A DNA stretch of 64,000 bases from UBA12170 sp964293475 (GCA_964293475.1 CAXYYJ010000029.1:5975-69974), one strand, 5' to 3'. Positions 33,762 to 43,836 are shown, counted from the stretch's first letter. A program made the numbers and translations. The notes: generated by a model not told the origin, from the letters alone.

Positions 33762-36221
33762 TTATTCCACTAAGTTAAACGCTGGTTTAACTGGTAAGGT
33801 GAGTGTGAGCCGGAACGATACATTGTCCATAAATTTTGCATAGCTATAGGCTCCATAGCGGTAAGTTGCGCCAACCCCAAGTTTGTATAAAGTCAGGTTT
33901 AGTAAGCTGTTGATGAGTATTCCGCTTTCAAAATAGCCTTTCTCCATGGTATTGAAAGAGATATTTCTGTGTAATTCGGGTTTCGATAACCACCCAAAAC
34001 CCACATTGGTAATTAACATCAGCTCAGGTTTGAATTTTTTCCCCTGATAGAGCAAATTTCCGAAATTGTGCGAAAAGAATCCGGATACATATCTGTCCGA
34101 AAGAAACTCGAAAGAACTCATGCTGCCAAAGCTCGATGGAACAAAGAAACTGGCTATTCCATAGGTGCCGGGACCGCGATACAAATTGGTATGTGGAATA
34201 TCTCCAATTACAACTCCGCCTTGAAGGTCAAAAGTGGTTTCGCCCAAATACTTGGTATAGAAACTCTTAGTGATTCGAAGGTCGAAGCGATGATAGTTAT
34301 AATCGCCGCCAAATAGTCCTTTTATGCCTTTATAATAATTGAAATAAACCACTGGATATCTGGTTCCCATACTCATCATCATCCGGCTGTTATCCATATA
34401 TCGTTCCTTGTAAGCAATGCGAAAACCCATCTGTATCTCGCTGAAAACAAAATGATTGCTCGAATCGCCACCTACCGAAGGCATAAAATAGTAACCATAA
34501 TCGCTGGCTTTCGAATCTAAACGAAGGCCCACATTGGCAAAAACGAAACGAAGGGTTCTGAAGCGAAGAAATAATTCCTTGCGTTCGGTATAATTGGCCC
34601 GGGAAACAAAGAAGTCTTTAAATGTTTCGGGGTTAAAAACCGTCAGCTGATTGTTGTAAAACTCAGTTCCCGCGGTTTCCATAAAGTCTTTGGAATAGGA
34701 AGCAAATATTTTGAGTGCATAAGGACGGAAGAGCAGGAACTGACCATCGAATCCATATTTGGCTTTTTCTGCCCTGAAGGCATAGGCACCATAGCCTCCA
34801 AGCTCCCATTTGGTGCTGATTCTTTTGTTGGTGCGAATTCCGGCTCCGGCCCAAAATCCTTCGTAATTATTGTAGCCCACAAATTTGTTCAGCGGAATGT
34901 CAAACTTTCCCCAGGGTATTTTTCCCGTAAAAATAGTTTCGGCTTGCTTCACTTTCTTGTCAAAATTCATAGCCTGACCCACACTGTCCATAAACTCATA
35001 GGTGCGTTTATTGCGATTTGTCAGACTGTCAACTCTGTATTGATCCCAGAACTGGTCATTTTTATAGCCTGCATTTGGGTCAAGTTCGATTTCGGCAAAC
35101 GAAAACTGTCGTTTAACCAATTCCGGATTCAGTACAATGTCTCTGTGATAGCTTTTCCCAATTCCTATAAAATTGGCCTGCTCTCCGCCTTTCGACTGAG
35201 CAGTCATATTATTAAAAATGATATTGGTATTCAGCTGAATGGGAAACCAATGCCCTTCAATGAAGTCATACATTTGCTGAATTTCGATATTAAAGCCCAA
35301 ATCGCCTGAAGCAGGACCGGCTTTAACGTTGGCAATTGCCCATTTATTGGTGCTGATGTTTAACACTCCTTTCAAACCGTCGAAATTGGTGTTGGAGTAG
35401 GGGACAAAGCTAATGGAGAAAATAGTATCGCCCTGGGCAGAATAGGTTGTATCTTCCATCTGAAAATAATATTTATTCAGACTGCCCTGGCTTATGGGGT
35501 TGATATAATGGTTATTCACCATATGAATAATTTCGTCGTAGAAGGATGTGGATTGAATTTGTGAAACTACAAATACAATCAGCGGGTCTTTGAGTCCGGA
35601 TACTCTCGAAGCAATTATCTTTTCATGATTTCGCTCCGGCGCCAGGAATTTTTTCTCAACCACATTCTCCATAATCAGAATGTCTTTGTCTTTAACCATT
35701 TCGCTGATTGTGCCAATGCTGTCGGGGATTTCAAGAATAGAATCGGCCTTCTGAACATGCTCCATATCCAGCGTAACAACCATTTTATCGTAGCTGGTAT
35801 AGGCAAAGCTCTGAAGTTTTTTTGGGTTATTGGTATCGCGATATAGAACCACATTTTTAATGATCCGGTGGGCTGGATTGTCGCCCGGAGTTATTTCGAG
35901 CTCGGTTAGCAAATATGACTTGCGCTTCAATTTTATTTGAATCCGGGAAGTTTTGGTGCCCAGAATGTATTCAAGCTTTTCGTAGCCCACAGATGTTATC
36001 AAAAGCATCTGAGTGTTTTCGGGAACAGAAATCTGAAATTTGCCGTCAATATCGCTCGAAACGCCGGCTTTCCCATCGGGTGTAATGATATTGACAAAGG
36101 CCAGCGATTCTTTTGTTTCCTCGTCGGTTATACTTCCCGACAGGGTTTTATTTTGCCCAAAGGCCAATTGAGATACAAGTAAATATAGCGTAAACAGGGT
36201 TGTTATGGTATAGTTCTTCAT
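33762..36221 (-). CDS. DUF5686 family outer-membrane protein with CarboxypepD_reg-like domain
   Basis: About 819 residues from the ATG at 36219-36221, where a signal peptide begins (MKNYTITTLFTLYLLVSQLAFGQ). An N-terminal carboxypeptidase-regulatory-like beta-sandwich (LSGSITDEETKESLAFVNI...DGKFQISVP) is followed by the DUF5686 region and an extended C-terminal beta-barrel. The layout is like a SusC/TonB-dependent receptor but without a plug or TonB box that I can see. The family is common in Bacteroidota; its function is unknown. It converges on the ABC permease with a 6-base gap. Confidence 0.82.
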   Translation of the reverse strand: MKNYTITTLFTLYLLVSQLAFGQNKTLSGSITDEETKESLAFVNIITPDGKAGVSSDIDGKFQISVPENTQMLLITSVGYEKLEYILGTKTSRIQIKLKRKSYLLTELEITPGDNPAHRIIKNVVLYRDTNNPKKLQSFAYTSYDKMVVTLDMEHVQKADSILEIPDSIGTISEMVKDKDILIMENVVEKKFLAPERNHEKIIASRVSGLKDPLIVFVVSQIQSTSFYDEIIHMVNNHYINPISQGSLNKYYFQMEDTTYSAQGDTIFSISFVPYSNTNFDGLKGVLNISTNKWAIANVKAGPASGDLGFNIEIQQMYDFIEGHWFPIQLNTNIIFNNMTAQSKGGEQANFIGIGKSYHRDIVLNPELVKRQFSFAEIELDPNAGYKNDQFWDQYRVDSLTNRNKRTYEFMDSVGQAMNFDKKVKQAETIFTGKIPWGKFDIPLNKFVGYNNYEGFWAGAGIRTNKRISTKWELGGYGAYAFRAEKAKYGFDGQFLLFRPYALKIFASYSKDFMETAGTEFYNNQLTVFNPETFKDFFVSRANYTERKELFLRFRTLRFVFANVGLRLDSKASDYGYYFMPSVGGDSSNHFVFSEIQMGFRIAYKERYMDNSRMMMSMGTRYPVVYFNYYKGIKGLFGGDYNYHRFDLRITKSFYTKYLGETTFDLQGGVVIGDIPHTNLYRGPGTYGIASFFVPSSFGSMSSFEFLSDRYVSGFFSHNFGNLLYQGKKFKPELMLITNVGFGWLSKPELHRNISFNTMEKGYFESGILINSLLNLTLYKLGVGATYRYGAYSYAKFMDNVSFRLTLTLPVKPAFNLVE

Positions 36222-36561
36222 ATAGAAATAGTGTGATTCTTTTTTATTGCAAAGATAATGGATAATGAAACTCCCGAACATAGGAAAACCAACCAGCAGG
36301 GCAAATAATTGGGCTTATTAATTACTTAAAATGTTGAAAGGACAACAAATGATACCCTGTGGTTGGTTTTACAATTTACATCTTGCTTTTGAGAACTTTT
36401 ATCGAACGTAATGAGACCGTGGTTACTTGTTTTAAATTGTTGAAGTATTGACCACATTGGAAAAAACCTAAGTCAATAACAGCCAAATAATTATTCGATG
36501 TATAAAGGTAAAAAATGAATTTTGTTAAATCAAGGGTTGAAAATTAATTTTTCGAAATTTT
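36222..36561. other. 340-base intergenic region
   Basis: It separates the purM stop from the DUF5686 start. It holds a -7-like element (plus CAAAGATA at 36250-36257, TATCTTTG on the minus strand) likely serving the DUF5686 gene, and a long inverted repeat at 36285-36370. I see no credible ORF and no strong terminator for purM. Confidence 0.6.
36285..36370. repeat. Long inverted repeat with two internal hairpins
   Basis: The arms AAAACCAACCAGCAGGG (36285-36301) and CCCTGTGGTTGGTTTT (36355-36370) pair over 16 bases with one bulged base. The 53-base interior can form two small hairpins (36304-36319 and 36332-36347), giving a three-way-junction-like fold. No flanking target duplication is evident. 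It may be a structured RNA, a protein-binding cruciform or a relic of a small mobile element. Confidence 0.55.
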
Positions 36562-37740
36562 TTAGGCACTGTGGTAAATAAAATCTCCAACTTGGCTCGA
36601 AATGGTTAGCTTTTTTGCATTGGATGATTCAACCCGACCAACTATTTGTGCATCAACACCAAAAGATTTGGATATTTGGATGATTTCCCCAGCTATTTCC
36701 TCCGGAACGTACAATTCCATACGATGACCCATATTAAAAACCTTATACATCTCTTGCCAATCGGTTTTCGATTCTTCCTGAATCATGCGGAAAAGCGGCG
36801 GAATGGGAAACAATTGGTCTTTTATTATGTGCAAATTGTCGACGAAATGCAGAATCTTTGTTTGGGCACCCCCGCTGCAATGAACTATTCCATGTATTTG
36901 TGGTCGAAGCCGATCCAATACTTTTTTTATAATGGGGGCATAAGTTCTTGTGGGTGATAATACGAGCTTACCAGCATCGATTCCTGAAATGGTAGTTGAA
37001 TCGGTGAGTAGTTTTTTGCCAGCGTAAACGAGTTGCTCGGGTATTGAAGGATCGAAGCTTTCGGGATATTTCGAAGCCAGAATTTTTGAGAAAACATCGT
37101 GACGGGCGCTGGTTAAACCATTGCTACCCATTCCGCCATTATACTCTTTTTCGTAAATGGCCTGGCCATAGCTGCTCAATCCCACAATCACGTCGCCCGC
37201 CATTATTCTGGAATTATCAACCACATCGGCCCGTTTCATTCGGGTGGTCACGGTGCTGTCAACAATAATAGTTCTTACCAAATCGCCCACATCGGCAGTT
37301 TCCCCGCCAGTGGAATAAATATTGACACCCCATTTTCTTAGTTCGTCCAGCAATTCTTCGGTGCCATTGATAATGGCAGAAATTACCTCCCCGGGAATCA
37401 GGTTTTTATTTCGCCCAATGGTCGATGAAAGTAAAATGGAATCGGTGGCACCCACACAAATCAAGTCGTCGAGATTCATAACCAGGGCGTCCTGCGCAAT
37501 TCCCTTCCATACCGACAGGTCACCGGTTTCTTTCCAATACATGTAGGCCAGCGACGATTTTGTTCCTGCTCCATCGGCATGCATTATGGTGCAATAATCC
37601 TCATCACCCCCTAAAATATCGGGGATGATTTTGCAAAAAGCTTTGGGAAACAGACCTTTGTCAATGTTTTTTATGGCGCTGTGAACATCTTCCTTCGAAG
37701 CCGATACGCCCCTTTGATCGTATTTGGATGCTTTTGTCAT
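36562..37740 (-). CDS. purM: Phosphoribosylformylglycinamidine cyclo-ligase (AIR synthase)
   Basis: 392 residues from the ATG at 37738-37740; an in-frame ATG at 37779 would overlap the upstream gene. PurM motifs: HADGAGTKSSLAY, AQDALVMNLDDLICVGA, STGGETADVGDL, and DVIVGLSSYGQAIYEKEYNGGMGSNG. This ATP-dependent enzyme closes the imidazole ring in purine synthesis. It is longer than E. coli PurM (345) but within what I recall for Bacteroidota. Its start is 4 bases after the stop of the PorE-like gene, so translation is probably coupled, an unusual operon context for a purine enzyme. Confidence 0.9.
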   Translation of the reverse strand: MTKASKYDQRGVSASKEDVHSAIKNIDKGLFPKAFCKIIPDILGGDEDYCTIMHADGAGTKSSLAYMYWKETGDLSVWKGIAQDALVMNLDDLICVGATDSILLSSTIGRNKNLIPGEVISAIINGTEELLDELRKWGVNIYSTGGETADVGDLVRTIIVDSTVTTRMKRADVVDNSRIMAGDVIVGLSSYGQAIYEKEYNGGMGSNGLTSARHDVFSKILASKYPESFDPSIPEQLVYAGKKLLTDSTTISGIDAGKLVLSPTRTYAPIIKKVLDRLRPQIHGIVHCSGGAQTKILHFVDNLHIIKDQLFPIPPLFRMIQEESKTDWQEMYKVFNMGHRMELYVPEEIAGEIIQISKSFGVDAQIVGRVESSNAKKLTISSQVGDFIYHSA

Positions 37741-37744
37741 AGAA

Positions 37745-40195
37745 TTATTCAAAGGTGATGGTTTGCAGTTTTTCGTCAATGGTAGGAACTCCGAATTTAT
37801 TGAGAGTCACCTCATTGATAAAGAATGGATGCAGACTGCCGTGCCAAACATATACATCGAGATTTCTTATGGTTTGATTGCCCAGACGAAAATCCTTAAT
37901 GGTAAAAACAGATTTATGAACAATGTTGCCGGTTGAGATAATATCGTCCGGATTGCCTTTGAAATCTTCCTTCTTTATAACTCCCTGCTTCAATAATTCA
38001 AGGGCAAAATCAACCGAACAGGTCACCAGATTGGTTAATGGAGTATAAATTACTTCAAAGCTATAACCATTGATGGAACATTCAGTTTTAAACATTTGTT
38101 TGTCGGGCTTGGTAAAGAAAAGGCGGTTTTTCTTGTCACCCAATTGAATTTCTATATTACTGGTATCGCCTCTTTCAGCCAAAGCCCGCTGCTTGTAATC
38201 TTTCCTCAGAATTCGGAATTCAATCCGCCGATTGAGAGTATGAGCCGTTTCCTGCTGCGATTTAGGTAAGGAGTCAATATAGCCTTCGGTGAGGGTGAGT
38301 CCGGCAGGGAATGTGATGCCGTTTTTAGTAAGGTCGGTGTTTAAGGTTCTGGGAGTTGTTTCGCCATATCCTTTTGCAAATAAACGACCTGGGTCGATCC
38401 CTCTGAGAATTAAATAGTCAACCACCGACTCGGCGCGTTTTTGCGACAGAATATCGTTTTGTTCATCTTTGCCGCGGGCATCGGTATGAGCGCCCAATTC
38501 CACCACTATGTTTGGATTGGCGTCCATGGTTTCAATAAGGCCTTGCAAGCTGTCTTCAAACTGGGGTTTTAAATCCCATTTGGCCAAATCGAACAATATT
38601 TCGGGCAAAACAATGGGCTCTTCGGCCAACCGCTGAAGCTTCACTTCCATCTGAATATCCTTGCTGTGATCCAGTCCGACAGTGGTTTCTTTCAATACCA
38701 ATCTCAGATATCCATCTTTTTCAAAAACAATTTCGTATTCAGTATCGGGTGTTACCTGTTTATTATTAAAGCTAAAGGTTCCATCGGTCTGTGTTTTGGC
38801 TTTTTTCTCCGAACCATCCGATCCCAAAAGCAAAACATCCATCCCATCAACTACCTGGAAAGTATAATCATCGGTTACAATACCCGAAATAGTAAATTCG
38901 AGTGGAGGAAGCACAAAAGTATAGATGTCAGCACCGCCTTTTCCGCCAGGTCGGTTCGATGCCAGAAATCCTGACTCGTATTGGCTGGGGTCGAAAATAA
39001 TTCCGAAATCGTCGGAGGTAGAATTTATAGGATATCCCATATTTTCGGGTGCAGTGGCAATGGTATCAGAATTGAGGAAGATTTTGAAAATATCAAGCCC
39101 GCCCATTCCAATATGCCCGTTCGACGAGAAATAAAGGGTGGTATCGTTTCGGAGGAAAGGATACATTTCATCGAATTTGGTATTAATCTTTGGTCCAAGA
39201 TTACGCGGACGTTTAAATCCATCCCGTTTACTGTCGCGTTCGGCAATATAAAGGTCTTTTCCGCCATAGCCATCGTCAAAATCTGCGGCAAAAATGATAA
39301 ATCTTTCATCATCGCTAATGGCCGGATGTCCAACCACATGGCTGCTATCGCTTCCGAGCTCAACTACTTCGGGGTCATCCCAGTCTCGGCCCGATCTCTT
39401 TGAATGAAGTATAAGGCAACCGCAAGGCCTGTCGGGGCTTGTAAAACAGCGGGTGAAATACATGCGGCTAAACCTGCTGTTGAATTGTGGTTGGCCTTCG
39501 TTGGCTTTAGTATTAATGACTTCGTCTTCATCAATGGGTTCTGGTTTGCTCCATTCGCCATCGCGTTCGAGTTTTGTATAGAATATGTCGCTGAATTTTT
39601 CACCGGTCCAGCCATCGTTATCATCGCCAAATGCTTCTTCGCGGGAGGAGGTAAAATAGATGCTTTGATAGTTATTGTCCTGAAATGCCGGGCTAAAATC
39701 GTCGTATTTGGAGTTTATCTTTTTCAGGTTTTCGAGGGTGTAGTTTTTAGGGTTTTCTAAAACCCGGCGGGCATATTTTAGCGATTCCACAGCAACCAGC
39801 GCCTGTGGATCCTGATTCATAAGGCTGTCATACAAGGCAAATTGAAGGTCTGCTTCCTTAAACTCGGAGAGCATCAGGAGCACCTGACCATACCGAAGCA
39901 CAATTTCGGGGTTGTTTTTGTACGATTCAAGTCTCACGAGCCTGTTATACTGTGCTTTGGCTTTTCTAAGGTCGTTGGTAAGCCGATACGATTCTGCCAT
40001 TTTTAGCGAAACGATTTCTTTATCCTCCGCCTTTTTCAGCTTTTTATAACCTTTTTTATACTTCTCGGCAGCTATTTTATAGAGTTGGTTTTCAAAGGCA
40101 TCATCACCGGCTTTAATGTGCCTGTTTTGTCCAATGGAAAACAGTGATGAGCCGAGAAAAAATATTATTAAAAAAATGGCTTGAATTCTATTCAT
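37745..40195 (-). CDS. PorE-like OmpA protein with degenerate retropepsin-like C-terminus
   Basis: 816 residues with signal peptide (MNRIQAIFLIIFFLGSSLFSIGQ). Order: TPR-like helices (25-140), PD40 propeller (160-425, repeated IYFTSSREE and MYFTRCF strands), carboxypeptidase-regulatory-like domain (about 430-530, ISGIVTDDYTFQVVDGM), OmpA peptidoglycan-binding domain (about 535-660, ELGAHTDARGKDEQND...LSQKRAESV). The first four domains match the PorE/OmpA architecture linked to type IX secretion. The last 120 residues follow retroviral-type aspartic proteases (INGYSFEVIYTPLTNLVTCS, then FRLGNQTIRNLDVYV), but the DTG is replaced by YTP, so it should be inactive. It lies 21 bases after a tat gene and 4 before purM. 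Confidence 0.82.
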   Translation of the reverse strand: MNRIQAIFLIIFFLGSSLFSIGQNRHIKAGDDAFENQLYKIAAEKYKKGYKKLKKAEDKEIVSLKMAESYRLTNDLRKAKAQYNRLVRLESYKNNPEIVLRYGQVLLMLSEFKEADLQFALYDSLMNQDPQALVAVESLKYARRVLENPKNYTLENLKKINSKYDDFSPAFQDNNYQSIYFTSSREEAFGDDNDGWTGEKFSDIFYTKLERDGEWSKPEPIDEDEVINTKANEGQPQFNSRFSRMYFTRCFTSPDRPCGCLILHSKRSGRDWDDPEVVELGSDSSHVVGHPAISDDERFIIFAADFDDGYGGKDLYIAERDSKRDGFKRPRNLGPKINTKFDEMYPFLRNDTTLYFSSNGHIGMGGLDIFKIFLNSDTIATAPENMGYPINSTSDDFGIIFDPSQYESGFLASNRPGGKGGADIYTFVLPPLEFTISGIVTDDYTFQVVDGMDVLLLGSDGSEKKAKTQTDGTFSFNNKQVTPDTEYEIVFEKDGYLRLVLKETTVGLDHSKDIQMEVKLQRLAEEPIVLPEILFDLAKWDLKPQFEDSLQGLIETMDANPNIVVELGAHTDARGKDEQNDILSQKRAESVVDYLILRGIDPGRLFAKGYGETTPRTLNTDLTKNGITFPAGLTLTEGYIDSLPKSQQETAHTLNRRIEFRILRKDYKQRALAERGDTSNIEIQLGDKKNRLFFTKPDKQMFKTECSINGYSFEVIYTPLTNLVTCSVDFALELLKQGVIKKEDFKGNPDDIISTGNIVHKSVFTIKDFRLGNQTIRNLDVYVWHGSLHPFFINEVTLNKFGVPTIDEKLQTITFE

Positions 40196-40216
40196 ATTTT
40201 GAATTTTCAGAATAAA

Positions 40217-40615
40217 CTAATCATTTGGGTTTTTATTGTTGTTTTGCTGTTTTGTTGGCTCAGTCGAATCGTCAATGAGGGTTGTTAATTTGGGTGAGTT
40301 GGAGAGGGGCTGTTCCTTTTTCTCTGTAGTATCGTTTGTATTTAATGAGTTTCTTAGCTCGTTGGTGGTTTCGCTGGTCATGGAAGTCACATTTTGATAG
40401 GCCGATTTAAAGGGTTTTTGCACTGCATCGGTTTCCTTTTCTATTTCCCTTTTTATGTCATCGGTTGCTTTTCGAACGTAGCGAAGCACCTGTCCGGTCT
40501 TTCTGGCAAAATCGGGGATTTTGTCGGGGCCAACCACGACAAGAATAACCAACAGTATGACTAAGAATTCTCCGCCGCTGATATCAATAAATAGTATGAA
40601 AGGGGAATGTAACAT
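40217..40615 (-). CDS. Sec-independent translocase TatA/TatB family protein
   Basis: About 132 residues from the ATG at 40613-40615; an upstream in-frame ATG at 40630 is less likely. A single membrane helix (ISGGEFLVILLVILVVVGPDKIPDFARK) carries the Gly-Pro hinge and amphipathic helix of TatA/TatB, followed by a long acidic, Asn/Thr-rich tail. The longer tail and the KIPDFARKTGQ hinge favour a TatB-like or Bacteroidota TatA form. No tatC is adjacent. It starts the probable tat, porE-like, purM operon just after the secDF terminator. Confidence 0.8.
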   Translation of the reverse strand: MLHSPFILFIDISGGEFLVILLVILVVVGPDKIPDFARKTGQVLRYVRKATDDIKREIEKETDAVQKPFKSAYQNVTSMTSETTNELRNSLNTNDTTEKKEQPLSNSPKLTTLIDDSTEPTKQQNNNKNPND

Positions 40616-40640
40616 TGAGTTTTTTTGCAAAAATAAAAAA

Positions 40641-40670
40641 AGTCCCGATTGAAGTCGGGACTTATTTTAT
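40641..40670 (-). terminator. Rho-independent terminator of secDF
   Basis: AGTCCCGA-TTGAAG-TCGGGACT forms an 8-base stem. On the minus strand it is followed by a T-tract, in the 74-base gap between the secDF stop and the tat gene start. Confidence 0.85.
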
Positions 40671-40689
40671 ATTGAACCGTTAAGGTCGA

Positions 40690-43600
40690 TTATTTTTTAG
40701 ATTCAATTTTTTTTGGGTCTATTTCAGCTTTCACTTTATCGCCACCTAAAAAGTCATAGGCGATTGGGCTGGCGGTGAAAATTGATGAATAAGTACCAAC
40801 AGCTACCCCAATCAATAAGGCAAATGTAAAGCCTCTGATGATTTCGCCGCCAAACAAGAAGATTGCCAGCAATACCACTAAAGTAGTTCCTGCAGTATTT
40901 AGGGTTCTTCCTAAAGTGCTTGTCAAGGCATTATTGATATTGGTTTTTAAATCAGTCTTTTTGTGAAGGCCAAGATATTCCCTGATACGGTCGAAGATGA
41001 TTACGGTATCGTTGATTGAGTATCCGATAATGGTTAGAATTGCAGCGATAAAGGCCTGATCCATATCCATACTGAAAGGTAACAAACCCCAGAACATAGA
41101 GAAAATACCTAAAGTTATCATAACATCGTGGAACAATGCTATCACACCACCCACTCCATATTGCCATTTTTTGAATCGAATAGCAATATACGCGAAGATG
41201 ATAATCAAAGCAAAGAATATAGCGAAGAAAGCACCACGAATAATCTCATCCACAATGGTAGGTCCAACTTTTTGAGAACTCAGAATACCTGTCAATTGTT
41301 CAGCATCGCTGTTATTTCCAGAGAATTCGTCGAATGTTAACGATTTTGTGTAGAGACCTTTTAACCCATTATAAAGTTTCTCTTCAATGATTAAATCCAC
41401 ATTATCGCCATCATCATTAATCATATACTGAGTAGTGATTTTAACCTGACTGTCAGGGCCAAAAGTTTTTACCTCTGGCGATTGGCCAAACTCTTTTGTT
41501 AATGTACTTCTAACATCGTTAGTTGCCACACTCTTGTCGAAACGAACCACATAGGTACGACCCCCAGAGAAATCAACGCCATAACTTAAACCTCTTACCG
41601 CCAATGAAATAATACCTAAAAAGATAACTGTTCCAGAGATAAAGTAGGCAATTTTGCGTTTTCCAATAAAATCGAATTTTACACCTTTAAAAATGTTTTC
41701 GGTTCTTTTGGTGCTGAAAGTAATTTCTTTATTACCATCCATCAATTTGGAGAAAACCAAACGAGAGATAAAGATTGAAGTAAATAATGAAGTGAAAATA
41801 CCAATGATTAAAGTGGTTGCAAAACCCTGAATCGGACCAGAACCAAAAATATTCAGTACAATAGCGGTAAGCAATGTGGTAACGTTACCGTCGATAATGG
41901 CTGAGTAAGCATTTTTATAACCATCGGTTATGGCCAATCTGATTCCTTTACCAAAGGCAATTTCTTCTTTAATCCTTTCATAGATAATAACGTTGGAGTC
42001 GACCGCCATACCGAGCGTTAACACGATACCGGCAATACCAGGCAATGTCAGTACAGCTCCCAGAGAAGCCAATACCCCAAAGATGAACAGGATGTTAACC
42101 ATCAAAGCGAGGTCAGCCACCCATCCTGCTCTGTTATAGAAGAAAATCATGTAGGCCAATACGAGCATAAAGGCAAGTACAAACGACCACAGACCTGAAG
42201 TAATGCCTTCCTGTCCTAAAGAAGGACCAACAATTTCTTCCTGAACGATTCTTGCAGGAGCGGGTAATTTACCGGCTTTAAGAATGTTGGCAATATCCTG
42301 AGCTTCTTCCACAGTCATGTCACCACCAGAAATGGATGAACGTCCACCAGCAATCTCAGTATTAACCACAGGATAGCTATAAACAAGACCATCTAAGGCT
42401 ATGGCAACCTGACGACCAATATTTTCACCAGTTAATCGTTTCCAGGTTAAAGCTCCTTCAGCATTCATGCTCATGGAAACTTCAACTTGTCCGGTTGGGC
42501 TGTAATCCTGCGAAGCATCAACAATAACATCGCCTCCCAAAGCGGGTTCGCCATCGCGTGAACTTACTTTAATGGCTACCAAACTGTGAATATCGCTACC
42601 TTTTTCAAGTGGATGAATGGTCCACATGAAGCGGATATTGGTGGGGAATATATTTTTTGTTTTGAAGAGCAAAGCATTAACAGCAGCGGTATCTTTTACC
42701 GATGCATAACCAACTGCAGCACCTTTGCTGGGGTAAACATTACCACTGGAAGGATCACGTTGGAAGTTAGGCTGCAAAAACTCATAAATAGGATTGTTCT
42801 TGTAAAACTCAGCTGCGGCAAGATTTTCATCTTTAGCACTGTTGGTATCCTGCTTAATCTCGTTGAGTAAAGATTTATCCGATGCAGTTGATGTTTCGGT
42901 TGCAGTCGTTTCCGAAGTGGAGTTGGCTGTAGTTTGGTCTGCATTAAGACTGGTTGATGTTGCTTTTTCAACCACATTGGTTGCTGCATTCATTTCTACC
43001 AAAGCCTGATTGGCCTGAGCGAAATATCCTACAGTTTCTGCAAATTCCCAGGTTTCCCAGAATTCTAATTGGGCTGTTCCCTGCAGAAGTTTTCTTACCC
43101 TTTCAGGCTCCTTAATACCAGGGAGTTCCACTAAGATTCTTCCTTTGGTAGCCAACTGCTGAATGTTTGGCTGAGCAACACCAAACCTGTTGATACGGGT
43201 ATTTAAAATATTAAATGTTCTGTCAATAGCTCCGTCAACTTCTTCCTCTAAAACAGCCAAAACTTCATCATTCGATGAGTTATAATTGATTTTGTCTTTA
43301 AGGTCGATGGTGCTAAATACACTGGCTAAGCTAAAATTAGGATCCAATTCCTTAATAGACTCGCTGAAAAGGCTCAGGAAATCCTGATCGGTGCTTTTTT
43401 GTTTTTCTTTTGCTTTGGCAATAGCTTCTCTGAAAGTAGCATTTTTACTTTTCCCTGATAAGGCGACAATGATATCGGGAACTGACACTTCCAAAGTTAC
43501 GTTCATACCACCTTTAAGGTCGAGACCTAGGTTGATTTCGCGCTCTTTAACTTCTCTGTAGGTGTATTTTCTTATTAAAATATTGTAGACTACCTCATTT

Positions 43601-43836
43601 TGAATTGAGTCCAGAAAAAATCTTTCTCTGGCTTTTGAGATAGAATCTAAAATCATCCCTTCTCTGAGGGGGTTACCTTTTGCTAAAACATTTGCCAGTT
43701 CAATGGACTTGGGTGAGTTTGCGAAATCTTTGGCATTACCTTCTGCCTTGCGGGCGAAAAAAGTAAACGAAAGCTGAAATATACATACCAAGGCAAAAAC
43801 GATGGCAAATAAACGAATAGCTCCTTTATTCTGCAT
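40690..43836 (-). CDS. secDF: Fused protein-export membrane protein SecDF
   Basis: 1048 residues. The SecD half has the N-terminal helix, the GLDLKGGMNVTLEV motif near 95, a large periplasmic domain with a Ser/Thr/Glu-rich insertion (about 285-340), and a TM block (PSLGQEGI, PGIAGIVLTLGMAVDSNVIIYERI). SecF follows from about residue 705 (GLSYGVDFSGGRTY, SINDTVIIFDRIRE, LNTAGTTLVV). It acts with SecYEG and uses the proton or sodium gradient to pull exported proteins. The D1/D4/D6-type transmembrane signatures appear complete. SecD-SecF fusion is normal in Bacteroidota. It is expressed as a single gene ending at the hairpin at 40641. Confidence 0.95.
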   Translation of the reverse strand: MQNKGAIRLFAIVFALVCIFQLSFTFFARKAEGNAKDFANSPKSIELANVLAKGNPLREGMILDSISKARERFFLDSIQNEVVYNILIRKYTYREVKEREINLGLDLKGGMNVTLEVSVPDIIVALSGKSKNATFREAIAKAKEKQKSTDQDFLSLFSESIKELDPNFSLASVFSTIDLKDKINYNSSNDEVLAVLEEEVDGAIDRTFNILNTRINRFGVAQPNIQQLATKGRILVELPGIKEPERVRKLLQGTAQLEFWETWEFAETVGYFAQANQALVEMNAATNVVEKATSTSLNADQTTANSTSETTATETSTASDKSLLNEIKQDTNSAKDENLAAAEFYKNNPIYEFLQPNFQRDPSSGNVYPSKGAAVGYASVKDTAAVNALLFKTKNIFPTNIRFMWTIHPLEKGSDIHSLVAIKVSSRDGEPALGGDVIVDASQDYSPTGQVEVSMSMNAEGALTWKRLTGENIGRQVAIALDGLVYSYPVVNTEIAGGRSSISGGDMTVEEAQDIANILKAGKLPAPARIVQEEIVGPSLGQEGITSGLWSFVLAFMLVLAYMIFFYNRAGWVADLALMVNILFIFGVLASLGAVLTLPGIAGIVLTLGMAVDSNVIIYERIKEEIAFGKGIRLAITDGYKNAYSAIIDGNVTTLLTAIVLNIFGSGPIQGFATTLIIGIFTSLFTSIFISRLVFSKLMDGNKEITFSTKRTENIFKGVKFDFIGKRKIAYFISGTVIFLGIISLAVRGLSYGVDFSGGRTYVVRFDKSVATNDVRSTLTKEFGQSPEVKTFGPDSQVKITTQYMINDDGDNVDLIIEEKLYNGLKGLYTKSLTFDEFSGNNSDAEQLTGILSSQKVGPTIVDEIIRGAFFAIFFALIIIFAYIAIRFKKWQYGVGGVIALFHDVMITLGIFSMFWGLLPFSMDMDQAFIAAILTIIGYSINDTVIIFDRIREYLGLHKKTDLKTNINNALTSTLGRTLNTAGTTLVVLLAIFLFGGEIIRGFTFALLIGVAVGTYSSIFTASPIAYDFLGGDKVKAEIDPKKIESKK

